A DNA stretch of 64,000 nt from the NCBI GenBank assembly GCA_965197005.1, contig OZ239982.1, positions 434,001 to 498,000 of the forward strand, in the 5' to 3' direction. Position 1 is the first letter of the stretch, and each line of letters starts with the position of its first letter. The translations under genes were made by a program, and so were the position numbers. The notes under the pieces were generated by a model, which saw only the letters and a list, made by a program, of their open reading frames with translations, was not told where the DNA came from and did no database searches. Shown here in pieces: positions 62,414-64,000 of this stretch. The DNA is from G965197005 sp965197005 (GTDB lineage Bacteria; Pseudomonadota; Gammaproteobacteria; Pseudomonadales; Oceanobacteraceae).

Positions 62414-64000
62414 TTAGAGTGGTTTGTATTGATAATACTCTTCAATCTGCTTGCGAGACAAAAGACCCACCATATTGGTTAAGCGTTTATCGGTATATAC
62501 CGCAAGCCATTGTACATTTTCAATTTGCATTTGCTCCAACGCATCTTCCAAACTAGCCGTTAGCACAATAGGTTTAACAACAAACCGCTCAGCAGGAATT
62601 TCTTGCAAATCCAAGGTTGCAATATCTCCTGCATTAGACTCAATAAAAGCAATAATATTTGCCAGGCGTACAATCGTATTTTCTGTAGCAATAAAAACCC
62701 AAGGGTTTTCTGACTTAAATAAAACCTGTGCTTTCTCCAAGCTAATATGCCGCTCGCTGGTACTAAAGCCACTAAACCCCAAACGGTTAACCCAAGTATT
62801 ACGCAACATACGATGAATTAAAATTTGACTATAAGAATGCACCGTTCCCTGAGGCGCATGATTAAGAATGGGGGTCTGCTTAAATGCTTCAAAGGCAATC
62901 AGATTAGCAATTACAATACATAGCATAGCAGGCATGAGAATATTTGGATTATTCGTCAGCTCTAACAACGCAATTAAAGCCGCAAGAGGCGCATTGAGCA
63001 CAGCACTCATCATTGCCCCCATACCCAATATGGCATAAAAGCCCGTAGAGGTGCTCACATCAATATGTAATATTTGTAAAGATGTGCCTAGCACTGCACC
63101 TGTCATTGCCCCAATAAACAACACAGGACCAATAATACCTACAGGAAAATTAACAATCACAATACCCATACTTAACAGCATTTTAGCAATCAGTAATGCG
63201 GCAAACATCAACAACAGCGGCTCACCTGCAAGTGCCAAATCAATACTGTCATAACCGATACCCATAATAGAAGGTAAAGGAATAGAAATAAGCATGGTTA
63301 ATATAATTAGCAAGCTCCAGCCAATCCACACAGGCTGCTCACTTAAAAAGCGTGCACGCTTAACCCCATACATAAAAAAAGTTGCCAACAGTCCGCAAAT
63401 AATCGCCAAAACCAGCACAAAAGGCAGCTCTAATAAAGAACCAAACACCAAATTAGGCACATCAAAAGCAGGGTCACTGCCAAAAACTGCTTGCGTGACA
63501 ATCGCCCCACACACAGCGGATAAAATAACAGGGATAAAGCTACGAATTTCATACTCAGATAAAATGACCTCCATAGCAAAAATAACACCAGCCATAGGCG
63601 TATTAAATGAAGCAGAAATAGCACTGGCAACCCCACAGCCAGCAAGCACTCGCAAGCGATGATGCGGCACTCCAAAAAATTGCCCAAGCTGGCTTGCAAT
63701 ACCCGCACCCATATGCACCGCAGGCCCCTCTCGTCCACCACTTTGACCACTGATTAAAGCAACGCAAACCGCAACAAATTGCCACAGCATATTTGTTAAC
63801 GGCAATAAACCTTGGTGCCACTCCACACGACGAATAACATGCCCAATACCAATATTACGTTGACCGGGCTTGAGTACATAAAAAAGAGCAATTAAAACCA
63901 CGCCACCAAAGGCAAGTATGCCAATGCGAGCAAGATAAGACAGACTTTCAAAATCCTCTGCCGAAGGCATACCCAAAGCATCGGTCAGAGACCAGCTAAT
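62414..64000 (-). CDS. ClC-family chloride channel/transporter with CBS domains, 5' end outside window
   Basis: The frame is open to base 64000, so the N-terminal part (including the first filter motif) is missing. The 528 visible residues hold about ten membrane helices with the gating motif SGGREGPAVHMGAG. The later filter region reads VGIIGPVLFIGAMTG, where ClC proteins usually have GxFxP. A C-terminal CBS pair covers about the last 130 residues. It may be a channel or a chloride/proton exchanger. It is on the same strand as lepA, with a 100-bp gap. Confidence 0.92.
   Translation of the reverse strand: MSWSLTDALGMPSAEDFESLSYLARIGILAFGGVVLIALFYVLKPGQRNIGIGHVIRRVEWHQGLLPLTNMLWQFVAVCVALISGQSGGREGPAVHMGAGIASQLGQFFGVPHHRLRVLAGCGVASAISASFNTPMAGVIFAMEVILSEYEIRSFIPVILSAVCGAIVTQAVFGSDPAFDVPNLVFGSLLELPFVLVLAIICGLLATFFMYGVKRARFLSEQPVWIGWSLLIILTMLISIPLPSIMGIGYDSIDLALAGEPLLLMFAALLIAKMLLSMGIVIVNFPVGIIGPVLFIGAMTGAVLGTSLQILHIDVSTSTGFYAILGMGAMMSAVLNAPLAALIALLELTNNPNILMPAMLCIVIANLIAFEAFKQTPILNHAPQGTVHSYSQILIHRMLRNTWVNRLGFSGFSTSERHISLEKAQVLFKSENPWVFIATENTIVRLANIIAFIESNAGDIATLDLQEIPAERFVVKPIVLTASLEDALEQMQIENVQWLAVYTDKRLTNMVGLLSRKQIEEYYQYKPL

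Overview
The window is AT-rich DNA from a motile, probably free-living gammaproteobacterium. Gene orders that support this are secG-tRNA-Leu(GAG)-rimP-nusA-infB-rbfA-truB-rpsO-pnp, lepA-rnc-era-recO-pdxJ-acpS, hslR-hslO-pckA, hemB next to ppk, and a flhA-flhF-fleN-fliA cluster typical of polar flagella. I cannot name the genus from sequence alone. Most genes are ordinary housekeeping genes; the accessory part is bases 1 to about 7400.

Bases 1-7420 hold a type II-C CRISPR-Cas locus: the C-terminal part of cas9 (5' end outside the window), cas1, cas2, and an array of 45 repeats and 44 spacers. By analogy with Neisseria and Campylobacter, the array should be read leftwards, against the cas genes. 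Each 36-bp repeat carries its own promoter (TTGAAT, 16 bp, extended -10 TGCTAAAAT). A zeta-type kinase toxin and a small probable antitoxin sit between the array and an isolated repeat-like element at 7312-7347. That element has four differences from the repeat: three keep pairing with crRNA as G-U wobbles and one is a mismatch. It is followed by a short hairpin and a U-tract, so it is most likely the tracrRNA gene.

Bases 7425-20951 hold trmB, a DUF423 gene, ilvA, rpiA, a large YdbH-like envelope protein, hemB, ppk, a diguanylate cyclase, two overlapping replication-loader genes (a DnaT-like protein with three DnaT modules and a phage-P-like protein) and alr. Bases 20960-30554 are flagellar and chemotaxis genes (cheR, cheV, flgA, flgM, flgN, a PilZ brake protein, fliA, fleN, flhF, flhA). 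Two sigma-54-type promoters (flgA, flhA) and one near-perfect sigma-28 promoter (flgM) are visible.

Bases 30704-45113 include trmH, a CsaA-like protein, and a four-gene cassette at 32085-37113: a coiled-coil protein, an inner-membrane protein with an OmpA-like domain, a Ras-like small GTPase and a GGDEF-EAL protein. The cassette looks like one envelope-to-c-di-GMP signalling system. Stress and metabolic genes follow (DUF1289, cold-shock protein, thioesterase, hslR, hslO, pckA, a chemoreceptor, ttcA, superoxide dismutase).

Bases 45114-55213 are tpiA, secG, tRNA-Leu and the transcription/translation operon. It has a predicted rpsO leader pseudoknot and a pnp leader hairpin, both suggesting autoregulation. 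Bases 55412-64000 hold an AraC-type regulator, a rhombosortase at the end of the lepA-rnc-era-recO-pdxJ-acpS operon, and a ClC-family channel cut by the window end.
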